From contig CP103437.1 of the NCBI GenBank assembly GCA_024919215.1, forward strand, positions 1,054,001-1,118,000: a DNA stretch of 64,000 nucleotides, written 5' to 3'. Positions 37,490 through 47,900 of the stretch are shown one piece after another. Every line of letters begins with the position of its first letter. Within the stretch, counting starts at the first letter, position 1. Source of the stretch: Methylophilaceae bacterium LSUCC0665 (GTDB taxonomy: Bacteria; Pseudomonadota; Gammaproteobacteria; Burkholderiales; Methylophilaceae). The position numbers were made by a program, and so were the translations under genes. The notes below the pieces were generated by a model that searched no databases, was not told where the DNA came from, and saw only the letters and a program-made list of their open reading frames with translations.

Positions 37490-40197
37490 TGAAAAAAATA
37501 CTACTTATCGATGGATCATCATATCTGTATAGAGCATACCATGCTCTTCCTGATTTAAGAAATCAGAATAATGAGCCTTCTGGAGTTATTTATGGTGTTC
37601 TGAATATGTTAAAAAAGACTATAACTGAATACTCTTCAGACTATGTTGTTTGTGTTTTTGATGCTAAAGGTAAAACTTTTCGAAACGATATTTATTCTGA
37701 TTACAAGGCAAATAGGCCTCATATGCCTGAAGATCTTGCTATCCAAATTGAGCCTCTAAAAAAAGCAATCCGTGCACTTGGTATCTCAATGTTATCCATT
37801 GAAGGGGTAGAAGCTGATGATGTCATTGGAACACTTGCTAAAAATGCAGAAAAACAAGACATGGAAGTCATTATTTCCACAGGTGATAAAGACCTAGCAC
37901 AACTTGTCAATAAGAATGTCACTCTTGTCAACACTATGACCAATGAGGTTCTTGATGTTGAAGGTGTGTTAAAAAAATTTGGAGTTCCTCCAGAACAAAT
38001 TATTGATTATTTAACCCTCATAGGAGATAAGGCTGATAATATTCCAGGCGTTGACAAGGTGGGTCCTAAGACAGCGGTTAAATGGCTCAATGAATTCGGT
38101 GACCTTGACAATATCATCGTTAACTCCGATCAAATTTCTGGGGCAGTAGGTACACACCTCAAAAATGCAATTGAATGGCTCCCTACCGGAAAATCACTCA
38201 TTACTATAAAAAAAGATGTGGAAATGAATGTTTTATTTGATGACTTCATAAAAGCCGAACAAGACAAAAAAGAATTGCATAAAATTTACCAATACTACAA
38301 CTTCAGCTCATGGCTTAAGAAAGAATTTGAAGATTCTGTTACTGACGTCGCCCTCCATTCTTCAAACAGTGAAACTCAAGCAGAATTTAATCAAAACCAA
38401 GATTACTCTATAGTGAATACAGAGAGTGATCTTGATCATTGGATTACTCAAATTGAACAAAATAATCTCTGCATACTCGACACAAAAACAGATTCCTTAA
38501 ATTTTATGGAAGCACGACTGGTTGGAATTTCTCTAGCTTACCAGGCAGGGAAGGCATGCTACATCCCCTTGCAACATCAAGACATGTCTATTTCCCAACT
38601 ATCTTTAAATCAGGTTTTAAATAAAATTAAATCAATTACTGAAAATGAAAATATTACAAAAGTTGGCCAGAATATTAAATATGACATACATGTTTTAAAA
38701 AATTATGATGTCACCTTCAAAGGTCCAATTGAAGATACTATGATCATGAGTTATGTCATTGACAGTACTGAATCTCACGGGATGGACAAGCTTGCAAAAA
38801 AATATTTAGATCATGATTGCATTAGCTTTGAATCCATTGTTGGAAAGGGTGTAAAACAGCTCACTTTTGATCAAGTTTCAATTACTGATGCATACCGATA
38901 TGCGTCAGAAGATGCTGATGTCACATTGCAACTCTACGAGCATCTCAATAAAAAAATTACTGCTGAACCAAAATTAAATTATATCTACAAAGAAATAGAA
39001 ATACCGTCGCTACTTACACTATTTTATATCGAGCGCAACGGCGTATTAATTTCAGAAAAAATCTTGAATGATCAAAGCCAAGATCTAGGTTTAAAAATTC
39101 TCAATCTCGAAAATGAAGCATACCAAATAGCCGAACAACCATTCAATTTGTCATCACCTAAGCAGTTACGTGAGATTCTTTTTGACAAAATGAAAATTAT
39201 CCCTAGAAAAAAAACGCCAACCGGCACACCGTCAACGAGCGAGGATGTCCTTGAAGAACTGTCACATGATCATGCACTTCCACAAGTTATTTTGGAACAT
39301 AGAAGTTTGAGTAAACTAAAAAATACTTACACTGACAAGCTTCCTAAGATGGTTAATCTCAACACAAGAAGAATCCATACCAGCTACAATCAAGCTGTTG
39401 CAATCACTGGAAGATTGGCTAGCTCAGAACCTAATTTACAAAATATTCCAATCAAGACAAAAGAGGGAAGAAAGGTTCGAGAAGCTTTTATAGCAAACTC
39501 TGATAGTCAGATTGTCTCTTGTGATTATTCTCAAATTGAACTTAGAATTATGGCGCATTTATCCAAAGATCCTAGACTTTTGGATGCTTTTAATCAAAAT
39601 GAAGATATTCATAAATCAACGGCAAGTGCGATTTTTAACACCAATGATGCTTCGGTAAGTTCAGAACAAAGGAGGTTTGCCAAGGTAATTAATTTTGGTT
39701 TGATTTATGGTATGAGCGCTTTTGGATTATTTCAAACCCTTAATATTGATAGAAACTCTGCTAAAAACTTTATTGATCAATACTTTGAAAAATATCCTGG
39801 GGTTAAAAACTATATGGACCAAGAAAAATTGATTGCAAAAGAACAAGGATATGTTGAAACAGTCTTTGGCAGAAGATTATGGGTCCCATTAATCAATAGC
39901 TCTAATGGGATACAGCGAGCAGCTGCAGAAAGAGCAGCTATTAATGCTCCGATGCAGGGTACTGCAGCCGATTTAATCAAAATGGCAATGAATAATGTTC
40001 AACAATGGATAGTAGACAATAAATTGGAAACCTTAATTGTTATGCAAGTACATGACGAACTTGTTCTTGAGGTTCCAAATGCTGAGCTAGATATGATCAA
40101 AACTGAGATTCCTAAGATCATGTCGAATGTAGCCAAATTAGATGTTCCATTGATTGCCGATTTGGGATCAGGCATGAATTGGGAAGAGGCTCACTAA
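37489..40197 (+). CDS. polA: DNA polymerase I with an altered proofreading motif
   Basis: A 902-residue three-domain polymerase. The 5' nuclease domain (residues 1-290) has DGSSYLYRAYHALP, GVEADDVIG and STGDKDLAQLV. The 3'-5' exonuclease domain (about 310-500) has Exo II GQNIKYD and Exo III YASEDAD intact, but Exo I reads LDTKTDS: the usual Glu after DT is Lys333 (codon AAA, 38485-38487). The polymerase domain is intact: SCDYSQIELR, RRFAKVINFGLIYG and QVHDEL. Repair and Okazaki functions should be kept; proofreading may be weak, by analogy with Klenow mutants at this place. Confidence 0.96.
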   Translation: MKKILLIDGSSYLYRAYHALPDLRNQNNEPSGVIYGVLNMLKKTITEYSSDYVVCVFDAKGKTFRNDIYSDYKANRPHMPEDLAIQIEPLKKAIRALGISMLSIEGVEADDVIGTLAKNAEKQDMEVIISTGDKDLAQLVNKNVTLVNTMTNEVLDVEGVLKKFGVPPEQIIDYLTLIGDKADNIPGVDKVGPKTAVKWLNEFGDLDNIIVNSDQISGAVGTHLKNAIEWLPTGKSLITIKKDVEMNVLFDDFIKAEQDKKELHKIYQYYNFSSWLKKEFEDSVTDVALHSSNSETQAEFNQNQDYSIVNTESDLDHWITQIEQNNLCILDTKTDSLNFMEARLVGISLAYQAGKACYIPLQHQDMSISQLSLNQVLNKIKSITENENITKVGQNIKYDIHVLKNYDVTFKGPIEDTMIMSYVIDSTESHGMDKLAKKYLDHDCISFESIVGKGVKQLTFDQVSITDAYRYASEDADVTLQLYEHLNKKITAEPKLNYIYKEIEIPSLLTLFYIERNGVLISEKILNDQSQDLGLKILNLENEAYQIAEQPFNLSSPKQLREILFDKMKIIPRKKTPTGTPSTSEDVLEELSHDHALPQVILEHRSLSKLKNTYTDKLPKMVNLNTRRIHTSYNQAVAITGRLASSEPNLQNIPIKTKEGRKVREAFIANSDSQIVSCDYSQIELRIMAHLSKDPRLLDAFNQNEDIHKSTASAIFNTNDASVSSEQRRFAKVINFGLIYGMSAFGLFQTLNIDRNSAKNFIDQYFEKYPGVKNYMDQEKLIAKEQGYVETVFGRRLWVPLINSSNGIQRAAAERAAINAPMQGTAADLIKMAMNNVQQWIVDNKLETLIVMQVHDELVLEVPNAELDMIKTEIPKIMSNVAKLDVPLIADLGSGMNWEEAH

Positions 40198-40923
40198 ATG
40201 GATAGAAATGAAATACATTTAATCATTATTGGTGACGAAATTCTTTCAGGAAAAAGGGAAGACAAGCACTTTAAAAAATCTCTGGATTTAGTAAAACAAA
40301 ATAATTATTTAATTAAAAGCGTCACCTACTTGCCTGATAGTGAGTATGAAATTCAATCAAAAATTGAAAATTTAAAAGATAAAATTATTTTTTGTTTTGG
40401 AGGTATTGGTGCAACGCCAGATGATCACACAAGATTAAGTGCTGCCAATGCACATAACAAGCTTCTAACTCAACATGCTGATGCAGTAAAATTAATTGAG
40501 AATAAGTTTGGGAAAGAGGCCTATCCTAAAAGAATTCTGATGGCAGACCTTCCAGATGGATCTGAGTTAATACCGAATTCAATAAACATGATTCCGGGTT
40601 TTTGTATAAATAAACATTTTTTTATGCCAGGTTTTCCGGAAATGGCATGGCCAATGATGGAGTGGATATTTAAAAATAAGCTTCCTCCATCCAATAAAAT
40701 TGAATTTGATCAGTCGATTATCATTCCTAATATTGCAGAAAGTTTGCTTATTGATTTAATGAACCAAATTGAAAATGACTTTCCCTTGGTAAAAATGTAT
40801 AGCCTGCCTAAAATAACTCCGCAAAAACAAGTAGAGATTGGCGTAAAGGGTGATAAACGGCAAGTATTGTCTGCAATGGAAATGGTAAAAAAATACATAA
40901 AAGAATTAGGTTATCACTTTTAA
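40198..40923 (+). CDS. CinA-like MoCF-domain protein
   Basis: A 241-residue protein with a single MoaB/Mog-like (MoCF) domain at the N-terminus: IIGDEILSGKREDKHF and FCFGGIGATPDDHTR. It matches the N-terminal half of competence/damage-inducible CinA but lacks the C-terminal nicotinamide-nucleotide amidase domain. Stand-alone forms are common and have no proven role. It starts directly after the polA stop codon. Confidence 0.85.
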   Translation: MDRNEIHLIIIGDEILSGKREDKHFKKSLDLVKQNNYLIKSVTYLPDSEYEIQSKIENLKDKIIFCFGGIGATPDDHTRLSAANAHNKLLTQHADAVKLIENKFGKEAYPKRILMADLPDGSELIPNSINMIPGFCINKHFFMPGFPEMAWPMMEWIFKNKLPPSNKIEFDQSIIIPNIAESLLIDLMNQIENDFPLVKMYSLPKITPQKQVEIGVKGDKRQVLSAMEMVKKYIKELGYHF

Positions 40924-40933
40924 AAAACCCTGA

Positions 40934-40952
40934 TTGCCTATAAAATAGGCAA
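40934..40952. other. Hairpin in the leader of the dusB-fis operon
   Basis: TTGCCTAT, loop AAA, ATAGGCAA forms a perfect 8-bp stem, 24 bases before the dusB ATG. No T-run follows, so it is a poor intrinsic terminator. It could be a weak terminator of the CinA-like gene, an attenuator, or an mRNA structure at the 5' end of dusB. Confidence 0.35.
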
Positions 40953-40975
40953 CTCATTTCAATCAAAAACAAAAA

Positions 40976-41986
40976 ATGCGAATAGGTCCTTACACTTTAA
41001 AAAATAACATTATTGTTGCTCCGATGGCTGGAGTGACCGACCGACCATTTAGACAGCTTTGCAAAAAATATGGAGCCGGGATGGCTGTGAGTGAAATGGT
41101 TACATCTAACTCTCTTCTGTATGGAAGCTCAAAAACTATTCGAAGAGCAAACCATGATGGCGAAGTTGAGCCAATATCTGTTCAAATTGCTGGAGCTGAT
41201 CCACAAATGATGGCTGAAGCTGCTCAGTACAATGCCGACAAAGGAGCTCAGATTATCGACATTAATATGGGCTGTCCAGCAAAAAAAATATGTAATGTTA
41301 TGGCAGGCTCAGCTCTTCTTCAGCATGAGGATCTCGTTAAAAGAATATTAGAAGCCGTTGTCAAAGCATCACCTATTCCAGTCACTTTGAAAATTAGAAC
41401 CGGATGGGATAAACAGAATAAAAATGCAATCACCATTGCAAAAATTGCAGAAAATTCAGGCATTCAGGCTCTTGCTATTCATGGGCGAACCAGAGCTTGT
41501 CACTATACGGGTGATGCTGAGTATGAAACGATTGCAGCAGTAAAAGATCAAATCAAAATCCCTGTAATTGCTAATGGTGATATCACAACACCCGAAAAAG
41601 CTCTGCATGTTCTTAAAAAGACTGCTGCTGACGGAGTAATGATTGGTCGAGCTGCTCAAGGAAGACCTTGGATTTTCCGTGAAATTGATCACTACATAAA
41701 AACAGGAGATTACCTATCTCCACCAACCATTAATGAAGTTGAAAAAACAACGATTGAGCACGTGACTGATCTTTATGATTTTTATGGTGAAGAATCCGGT
41801 CTTAAAATCGCAAGAAAGCATATATCCTGGTATACAAAAGGGCTAAAAAATTCAGCTATGTTTCGCGCAAAAATGAATTTAATCAATGACAATCAAGAAC
41901 AGCTTAATTTCATAAAAGATTTTTTTGAAAGTCAAAAACAAAATTCTAACTTCATATCCTACGAAGATACTCTGGAGCCAGCATAG
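40976..41986 (+). CDS. dusB: tRNA-dihydrouridine synthase DusB
   Basis: A 336-residue FMN-dependent TIM-barrel enzyme that reduces uridine in the tRNA D-loop. Motifs are APMAGVTDRPFR, the catalytic Cys in NMGCPAKKIC, KIRTGWD, HGRTRACHYTG and NGDITTPEKA. The dusB-fis pair is conserved across proteobacteria and is kept here with a 3-base gap to fis. Confidence 0.96.
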   Translation: MRIGPYTLKNNIIVAPMAGVTDRPFRQLCKKYGAGMAVSEMVTSNSLLYGSSKTIRRANHDGEVEPISVQIAGADPQMMAEAAQYNADKGAQIIDINMGCPAKKICNVMAGSALLQHEDLVKRILEAVVKASPIPVTLKIRTGWDKQNKNAITIAKIAENSGIQALAIHGRTRACHYTGDAEYETIAAVKDQIKIPVIANGDITTPEKALHVLKKTAADGVMIGRAAQGRPWIFREIDHYIKTGDYLSPPTINEVEKTTIEHVTDLYDFYGEESGLKIARKHISWYTKGLKNSAMFRAKMNLINDNQEQLNFIKDFFESQKQNSNFISYEDTLEPA

Positions 41987-41989
41987 ATT

Positions 41990-42223
41990 ATGGGTAAGAA
42001 CCTTCAGGATAAAATAGAAACGTTATTGGATAATTATTTTAAAGATCTTGATGGGGAAAAACCTAATGACGTTTACAACATGGTTTTACATTCTGTTGAA
42101 AAACCACTGCTCATCTATATTATGAATTATGCTCAAGGCAATCAAACCAAAGCAGCAAAAATATTAGGCCTTAATCGAAATACATTAAGAAAAAAACTAG
42201 AGTTTTACAATCTTAACTATTAA
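41990..42223 (+). CDS. fis: Fis-family nucleoid-associated DNA-binding protein
   Basis: A 77-residue protein, shorter than the 98 residues of E. coli Fis; it lacks most of the N-terminal beta-hairpin arm. The C-terminal helix-turn-helix is complete (GNQTKAAKILGLNRNTLRKKLE). It is likely a dimeric DNA-bending regulator of growth-related promoters. It sits in the dusB operon, ahead of the purine genes. Confidence 0.93.
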   Translation: MGKNLQDKIETLLDNYFKDLDGEKPNDVYNMVLHSVEKPLLIYIMNYAQGNQTKAAKILGLNRNTLRKKLEFYNLNY

Positions 42224-42225
42224 CT

Positions 42226-43782
42226 ATGAATAAAATAAAAACAGCATTAATAAGCGTTTCAGATAAATCAGGCTTAGTTGAACTCGGAGCCGCACTTAAC
42301 TCTTTTGGGATTAAAATTCTTTCCACTGGCGGAAGTGCTAATACTTTAAAAGAAGCAGGAATCGACGTGATTGAAGTTTCGGATCATACTGGTTTTCCAG
42401 AAATGCTTGATGGACGAGTAAAAACTCTAAATCCGATAATTCATGGTGGGATACTCGCAAAAAGAGAATCAGATGATCATATGCGTACACTCAAAGATCA
42501 TAATATCGGGACTATTGATCTAGTTATCATTAACCTGTATCCATTCGTCAAAACAATTGAAAATCCAAATTCAACATACGAGGATGCCATTGAGAATATT
42601 GATATTGGTGGTCCAGCAATGATTCGCTCATCGGCAAAAAATCACCAGGATGTCACCATAGTGACCAGTCCAAATGATTACCAATCATTAATCGATGAGT
42701 TAAATAAAAATAATGGGGAAGTGAGTTTTGATTTAAAAAAAGAGTTTGCCTTGAAAGCATTTGAACATACCTCAAGTTATGATCAGGCAATATTTCAATA
42801 CCTACAAAGTGCTAACAATGACGGCGATAAATTTCCGAAAAATATTTCAATTCAACTCGAAAAGGCAATGGACATGAGATATGGCGAGAATCCACATCAA
42901 CAGGCTGCTTTTTACAAACATAAAACAAACTATGCAGGAGCGCTATCAAACTTTAATCAAATTCAAGGAAAAGAACTGTCCTTCAATAACTTAAATGATG
43001 CAGAAAATGCATGGGAGTGTGTAAAGAATATGTCTGCATCATCTTGCGTTATTGTGAAACATGCTAATCCTTGTGGTGCAGCAATGGCAGATAAGCCAAA
43101 AGAAGCGTATCGAAGAGCTTTCATGACAGATCCAACATCAGCCTTCGGAGGCATTATTGCTTTTAACTGTACCGTTGATGGAGAAACGGCTGAGGAAATA
43201 AATAAACAATTTGCAGAAATAATTATTGCCCCAAGTTTTTCTGTGGATGCTCTTAACATCTTTGATTCTAAAAAAAATCTTAGGGTGTTAGAAATTCCTA
43301 ATAAAGCAGGATCTGATGACTTCGATTTTAAAAAGATTGGAGGCGGTTTCTTAATTCAAACACCCGATCAAATTGATTTTGACATTAATGCATGTGAAGT
43401 TGTGAGTGAATTAAAACCGAATCAAGACCAATTAAATGATATGAGCTTTGCTTGGCATATGGCACAGTATGTGAAGTCAAATGCCATTATTTTTTGTAAA
43501 CATAATATGACATTGGGAGTGGGTGCAGGACAAATGAGTCGTGTTGACAGTACTCGAATTGCCGCTATCAAAGCTGAGAACGCAAACCTTGATCTTAGCA
43601 ACAGCGTGGTAGCTTCTGATGCTTTTTTTCCATTTCGAGATGGCATTGATGTTCTAGCAAAATTTGGTGCTAAATGTGTCATTCAACCAGGTGGCAGTGT
43701 TCGCGATGATGAAGTGATCGAGGCTGCAAATGAACTTGGACTAGTAATGCTGTTTACTAAAGTTCGTCATTTTAAACATTAA
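42226..43782 (+). CDS. purH: Bifunctional AICAR formyltransferase/IMP cyclohydrolase
   Basis: A 518-residue enzyme for the last two steps of purine synthesis. The N-terminal IMP cyclohydrolase (MGS-like) domain has [17 protein letters not shown] and [13 protein letters not shown]. The C-terminal transformylase has [24 protein letters not shown] and FPFRDGID with the catalytic Lys-His pair in VKHANPC. It starts 2 bases after fis and precedes purD, as in E. coli purHD. Confidence 0.97.
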   Translation: MNKIKTALISVSDKSGLVELGAALNSFGIKILSTGGSANTLKEAGIDVIEVSDHTGFPEMLDGRVKTLNPIIHGGILAKRESDDHMRTLKDHNIGTIDLVIINLYPFVKTIENPNSTYEDAIENIDIGGPAMIRSSAKNHQDVTIVTSPNDYQSLIDELNKNNGEVSFDLKKEFALKAFEHTSSYDQAIFQYLQSANNDGDKFPKNISIQLEKAMDMRYGENPHQQAAFYKHKTNYAGALSNFNQIQGKELSFNNLNDAENAWECVKNMSASSCVIVKHANPCGAAMADKPKEAYRRAFMTDPTSAFGGIIAFNCTVDGETAEEINKQFAEIIIAPSFSVDALNIFDSKKNLRVLEIPNKAGSDDFDFKKIGGGFLIQTPDQIDFDINACEVVSELKPNQDQLNDMSFAWHMAQYVKSNAIIFCKHNMTLGVGAGQMSRVDSTRIAAIKAENANLDLSNSVVASDAFFPFRDGIDVLAKFGAKCVIQPGGSVRDDEVIEAANELGLVMLFTKVRHFKH

Positions 43783-43795
43783 AGATATAAAAAAA

Positions 43796-45061
43796 ATGAA
43801 AGTTTTAATTATTGGAAGTGGTGGTAGAGAGCATGCACTCGCATGGAAAATATCCCAAAGTGAGCATGTCACAAAAGTTTTTTTGGCCCCAGGAAATGGT
43901 GGTTCAGATTCTGAACCAAAAATTGAAAACATTGATGTCACAGGTCATGATGAATTAATTAAATTTGCTCAGATTAATTCTATTGATCTCACTGTAGTGG
44001 GTCCTGAACAACCCTTATCAGAGGGCATAGTAGATAAATTTGAAGCACACCATCTAAAAATATTTGGGCCCTCACAGGAAGCGGCGCAATTAGAGTCCTC
44101 AAAAAAATATGCAAAAGAATTTATGACCCGCCATAATATACCAACCGCATTCTATTCTTCTTTTAGCGACCCTCAGTTAGCACATCAGTATATTGACCAA
44201 CAGCAAACCGTGCCTATTGTTATTAAAGCAGATGGTTTAGCAGCAGGTAAGGGTGTAATCATTGCGAATTCATTAGAGGAGGCTCATCAAACAGTAGACT
44301 TTATGTTGGAGGATAATAAGTTTGGGCATGCTGGATCCTCGATTGTTATTGAAGAATTTCTCCGAGGTGAGGAAGCCAGTTTTATTGTTATGAGCGATGG
44401 TGAAAATATTTTTCCTATGGCATCCAGTCAGGATCATAAAAGGCTTCTTGATAATGACCTTGGTCCTAATACAGGCGGAATGGGTGCTTATTCCCCCGCC
44501 CCAATTGTTACCCCTGAACTTCATGAAAAAATAATGCATGAAGTCATACATCCAACTATTTCTGGATTAAAAAAAGATGGAATTACCTTTAAAGGGTTTC
44601 TGTATGCTGGCTTAATGATTGATGAAAATAATATTAAGGTATTGGAATTTAACTGCCGCATGGGTGATCCTGAAACACAACCGATTCTATTTAGAATGAA
44701 AAATGATCTTTACGAATTAATCAAGGATGCATGCGATGGACAGCTAAACAAACATACGCCCATGTGGGAGGATGATTTTGCTTTAACTGTGGTATTAGCT
44801 GCTAAAAATTATCCTGACACTCCTGAAAAAGGTAAGAAAATTTTAAACTCTAATTTTAAAAGTCCAACACAGTATATCTTTCATGCTGGAACAAAAAAAG
44901 AAAATGGTGATATTCTGACTAATGGAGGAAGAGTACTTGGCTTGACTGGAAAAGGCATGAATCTTCAATTAGCATTTGATGAGGCCTATAAACTCACTGA
45001 TATTGTTAACTTTGATGGCGTTCAATTTCGAACAGATATAGGAAAAAAGGCATTAAACTAA
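43796..45061 (+). CDS. purD: Phosphoribosylamine-glycine ligase
   Basis: A 421-residue ATP-grasp ligase that makes GAR from phosphoribosylamine and glycine. Motifs are IGSGGREHALAWK, APGNGGSD, VVGPEQPLSEGIVD, VIKADGLAAGKGV, IVIEEFLRGEEASF and NCRMGDPETQP (metal ligands). Follows purH after 13 bases. The next frame (tsaC) starts 1 base after its stop. Confidence 0.97.
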   Translation: MKVLIIGSGGREHALAWKISQSEHVTKVFLAPGNGGSDSEPKIENIDVTGHDELIKFAQINSIDLTVVGPEQPLSEGIVDKFEAHHLKIFGPSQEAAQLESSKKYAKEFMTRHNIPTAFYSSFSDPQLAHQYIDQQQTVPIVIKADGLAAGKGVIIANSLEEAHQTVDFMLEDNKFGHAGSSIVIEEFLRGEEASFIVMSDGENIFPMASSQDHKRLLDNDLGPNTGGMGAYSPAPIVTPELHEKIMHEVIHPTISGLKKDGITFKGFLYAGLMIDENNIKVLEFNCRMGDPETQPILFRMKNDLYELIKDACDGQLNKHTPMWEDDFALTVVLAAKNYPDTPEKGKKILNSNFKSPTQYIFHAGTKKENGDILTNGGRVLGLTGKGMNLQLAFDEAYKLTDIVNFDGVQFRTDIGKKALN

Positions 45062-45062
45062 T

Positions 45063-45602
45063 TTGCTTACACCTCGCATTCAAAGAAAAGTACTCACAGG
45101 GAAAATTTTAATTCACCCAACTGAGTCATGCTTTGGGATTGGCTGTCATCCAAACAATATTAATGCACTTAAGAAAATACTAATCATAAAAAAAAGATCC
45201 AAGAATAAATCTTTTTTACTTATATCAGATAAGGTACAAAAATTTTTTCGATATGTATCTCTTTCAGAAAAAAATTTGCAACATATTTCTGACTGGCCAA
45301 AACATACTTCCTACTTATTTAAAAAAAATCCAAGAAGTCCTATGTTACTCTCTCCCAAAAAGGAAAAGATTGGGTGTCGTATTCCAGATCATAAAAAAAT
45401 AAAAAGAACTTTAGAAAATTTGAATTTTCCTATTACGTCAACCAGTGCAAACTTTTCTGGCCAAATAAGTTTAAAGTTATGGAGACATTGTTGCAGAAAG
45501 TTTTCTAGCAAATCTTGTATCATAATGAATGAAAGGGTAGGAAATTACAAAAGACCTTCAACAATTATTGATTTTGAAACCAAAAAAATAATTAGGAAAT
45601 AA
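45063..45602 (+). CDS. tsaC: TsaC/YrdC-type threonylcarbamoyl-AMP synthase, divergent
   Basis: A 179-residue YrdC-fold protein, predicted to make threonylcarbamoyl-AMP for t6A. Conserved parts are IHPTESCFGIGCHP, the KKR loop, IGCRIPDHK and STSANFSG. The usual PGPxT signature reads PKHT, and the protein is unusually rich in Lys and Arg. The start is TTG at 45063, directly after purD. TsaB is encoded at 20327-21007, so the pathway is expected to be present. Divergence may reflect drift in a small genome. Confidence 0.8.
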   Translation: MLTPRIQRKVLTGKILIHPTESCFGIGCHPNNINALKKILIIKKRSKNKSFLLISDKVQKFFRYVSLSEKNLQHISDWPKHTSYLFKKNPRSPMLLSPKKEKIGCRIPDHKKIKRTLENLNFPITSTSANFSGQISLKLWRHCCRKFSSKSCIIMNERVGNYKRPSTIIDFETKKIIRK

Positions 45603-45604
45603 TA

Positions 45605-46513
45605 TTGGTTAACAAAGAATTAGTGAACGATAAGTTTCAATTGCTCCAGCATAAGATTATTGAAACAATAGAAATGACAGAATCTAAAACCTTTCTTCAT
45701 GACTCATGGCAAAGGCCTGAGGGTGGTGGAGGTAATACCTGTATCCTTGAAAATGGGGAGGTTTTTGAAAGAGCAGGAATTGGATTTTCCCATGTTCATG
45801 GCTCTCAACTCCCTCAATCCGCCACTAATGCACATCCCGAGATAGTTAATCGAAAATGGGAAGCTATGGGTGTTTCACTTGTTTTCCATCCTTTTAACCC
45901 CTTTATTCCTACAGTGCATCTAAATGTTCGTTTTTTTGTTGCATCAAAAGAGGGACATGATGATATCTGGTGGTTTGGAGGTGGTATGGACTTAACTCCG
46001 TATTACCCATTTGAAGAGGACGTGATTCATTTTCATCAAACTTTAAAAGATGGATTAGATAAATTTGACACGAGTCTTTATGCTAATTACAAGAATCAAT
46101 GTGACGACTACTTTTTTTTAAAACATAGAAATGAACCCAGAGGAGTGGGTGGAATATTCTTTGACGATTTAAACAAATTTGGTTTTGCAGATACCTCGAA
46201 ATTTGTTTTTTCGATCGGGGATTTATTTTTAAATGCTTATATGCCAATTGTACAAAAAAGAAAAAAAGAAAAATTTACGGAACATCATAAAAATTTTCAG
46301 CATTACCGAAGAGGAAGGTATGTTGAATTTAATCTTCTCCAAGATCGTGGAACATTGTTTGGCATTCAATCTAAAGGAAGAACTGAATCTATCCTCATGT
46401 CTATGCCGCCCAAAGTAAACTGGAGTTATGATTGGACTCCTGAGAAAGGTAGTGCAGAAGAAAAACTTTATAAAAATTTTTTAATTAAAAAAGATTGGTT
46501 AAAAAATGTTTGA
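45605..46513 (+). CDS. hemF: Oxygen-dependent coproporphyrinogen III oxidase
   Basis: A 302-residue enzyme that decarboxylates coproporphyrinogen III to protoporphyrinogen IX with O2. It is highly conserved: [73 protein letters not shown], and [22 protein letters not shown]. The start is TTG at 45605, two bases after tsaC. Its product is the substrate of HemJ. The 3' end overlaps the permease gene by 8 bases. Confidence 0.96.
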   Translation: MVNKELVNDKFQLLQHKIIETIEMTESKTFLHDSWQRPEGGGGNTCILENGEVFERAGIGFSHVHGSQLPQSATNAHPEIVNRKWEAMGVSLVFHPFNPFIPTVHLNVRFFVASKEGHDDIWWFGGGMDLTPYYPFEEDVIHFHQTLKDGLDKFDTSLYANYKNQCDDYFFLKHRNEPRGVGGIFFDDLNKFGFADTSKFVFSIGDLFLNAYMPIVQKRKKEKFTEHHKNFQHYRRGRYVEFNLLQDRGTLFGIQSKGRTESILMSMPPKVNWSYDWTPEKGSAEEKLYKNFLIKKDWLKNV

Positions 46514-47900
46514 ACGGCTATTTAGAAAAAAAAGTATTAATGCTGGAGCAAGCGGTCTAAAAAGATGTCTCTCCACCTTTGACCTAACTCTTTTAGGAGT
46601 AGGCTGTATTATTGGAACTGGTATCTTTGTTCTAACAGGTATTGCAGCCGCCAATCTTGCTGGCCCTGCGGTAGTTTTATCATTTGTTATCTCAGGTCTA
46701 GCCTGTACCTTTGCAGCTCTGTCTTATGCCGAACTTTCCTCTTCAGTGGGTGGATGTGGAAGTGCTTACGGCTATGCTTACGTTACTTTTGGTGAGCTTA
46801 TTGCGTGGATGATTGGCTGGATTTTGTTGTTGGAGTATGGAATGTCAATTGCTGCAGTAGCCAATGGTTGGTCAGGTTATTTTCAGGGTGCGTTAACATC
46901 AATAGGACTAGAAATTCCTGAAGCATTATCGAAAGGTCCAAGCCAGGGAGGATTGATTAACTTACCGGCTTCATTAATCATAATCCTAATTATGATTTTG
47001 CTCATCATCGGTGTTAAAGAAAGTGTTAAATTTAATGCTCTTATGGTTCTTGTAAAATTAATAGCCATATTCACATTTATATTTGTTGCTGCTTTTAATG
47101 TTGATATTTCTAATTGGCAACCCTTCATGCCTTATGGATGGTTTGAAAAATTAGACAATGGAAACACAATTGGTGTCCTTGCAGGAGCATCTATTGTCTT
47201 TTTTGCTTACGTAGGTTTTGATGCAGTATCAACTGCAGGCGATGAGGCTATCAATCCTCAACGTGACCTCCCACGAGGAATTATTTATTCATTAATTTTT
47301 TGTACCATCATCTATATTATTGTTTCAGCTTTATTGACAGGCGTTGTGAATTACCAAGAGCTGGATACATCATCCCCTGTCGCTTATGCTTTAATGAAAA
47401 TTGGATTCAAAGGGGCATCGGCTCTTGTTGCTACTGGAGTTATATCCGGACTTACGACAGTAATCCTGGTGCTTTTTTATGCTTTAACCAGAATTCTTCT
47501 GGCTATCAGTAATGATCAGCTGATTTCTAAAAAATTATCTTTGATCAACAATAAAACTAAAACACCCGTGCGTATAATTTTAATCACAGGGATCTTGATA
47601 TCAATTATTGCAGGATTGATTCCCCTCGGCGACTTAGCTGAAATTGTTAACATCGGCACACTAACTGCATTTATTTTTGTTTGTATCGGTGTGATCAGAA
47701 TAAGAAGTCAAAACATTATTAAATCACAAAAGGTTTTCAAAAATAAATATCACCCGTTAATTCCTGTATTGGGAGTTCTATCTTGCTCTTCTCTCATCTT
47801 TTTTCTTCCCACAGACACGTGGTTGAAATTCATTGTTTGGAATCTAATTGGCTTGGTAATCTACTTTATGTACGGGTTTAAGAACAGCAAATTAAATTGA
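46506..47900 (+). CDS. APC-superfamily amino acid permease (CAT-like)
   Basis: A 464-residue inner-membrane transporter with about 12 helices. The first helix carries [23 protein letters not shown], the substrate-binding unwound motif of the cationic amino acid transporter group. A later [27 protein letters not shown] is the family's second signature. Substrate is not resolvable; cationic or branched amino acids are typical. It ends 9 bases inside the converging cytochrome c gene. Confidence 0.9.
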   Translation: MFERLFRKKSINAGASGLKRCLSTFDLTLLGVGCIIGTGIFVLTGIAAANLAGPAVVLSFVISGLACTFAALSYAELSSSVGGCGSAYGYAYVTFGELIAWMIGWILLLEYGMSIAAVANGWSGYFQGALTSIGLEIPEALSKGPSQGGLINLPASLIIILIMILLIIGVKESVKFNALMVLVKLIAIFTFIFVAAFNVDISNWQPFMPYGWFEKLDNGNTIGVLAGASIVFFAYVGFDAVSTAGDEAINPQRDLPRGIIYSLIFCTIIYIIVSALLTGVVNYQELDTSSPVAYALMKIGFKGASALVATGVISGLTTVILVLFYALTRILLAISNDQLISKKLSLINNKTKTPVRIILITGILISIIAGLIPLGDLAEIVNIGTLTAFIFVCIGVIRIRSQNIIKSQKVFKNKYHPLIPVLGVLSCSSLIFFLPTDTWLKFIVWNLIGLVIYFMYGFKNSKLN

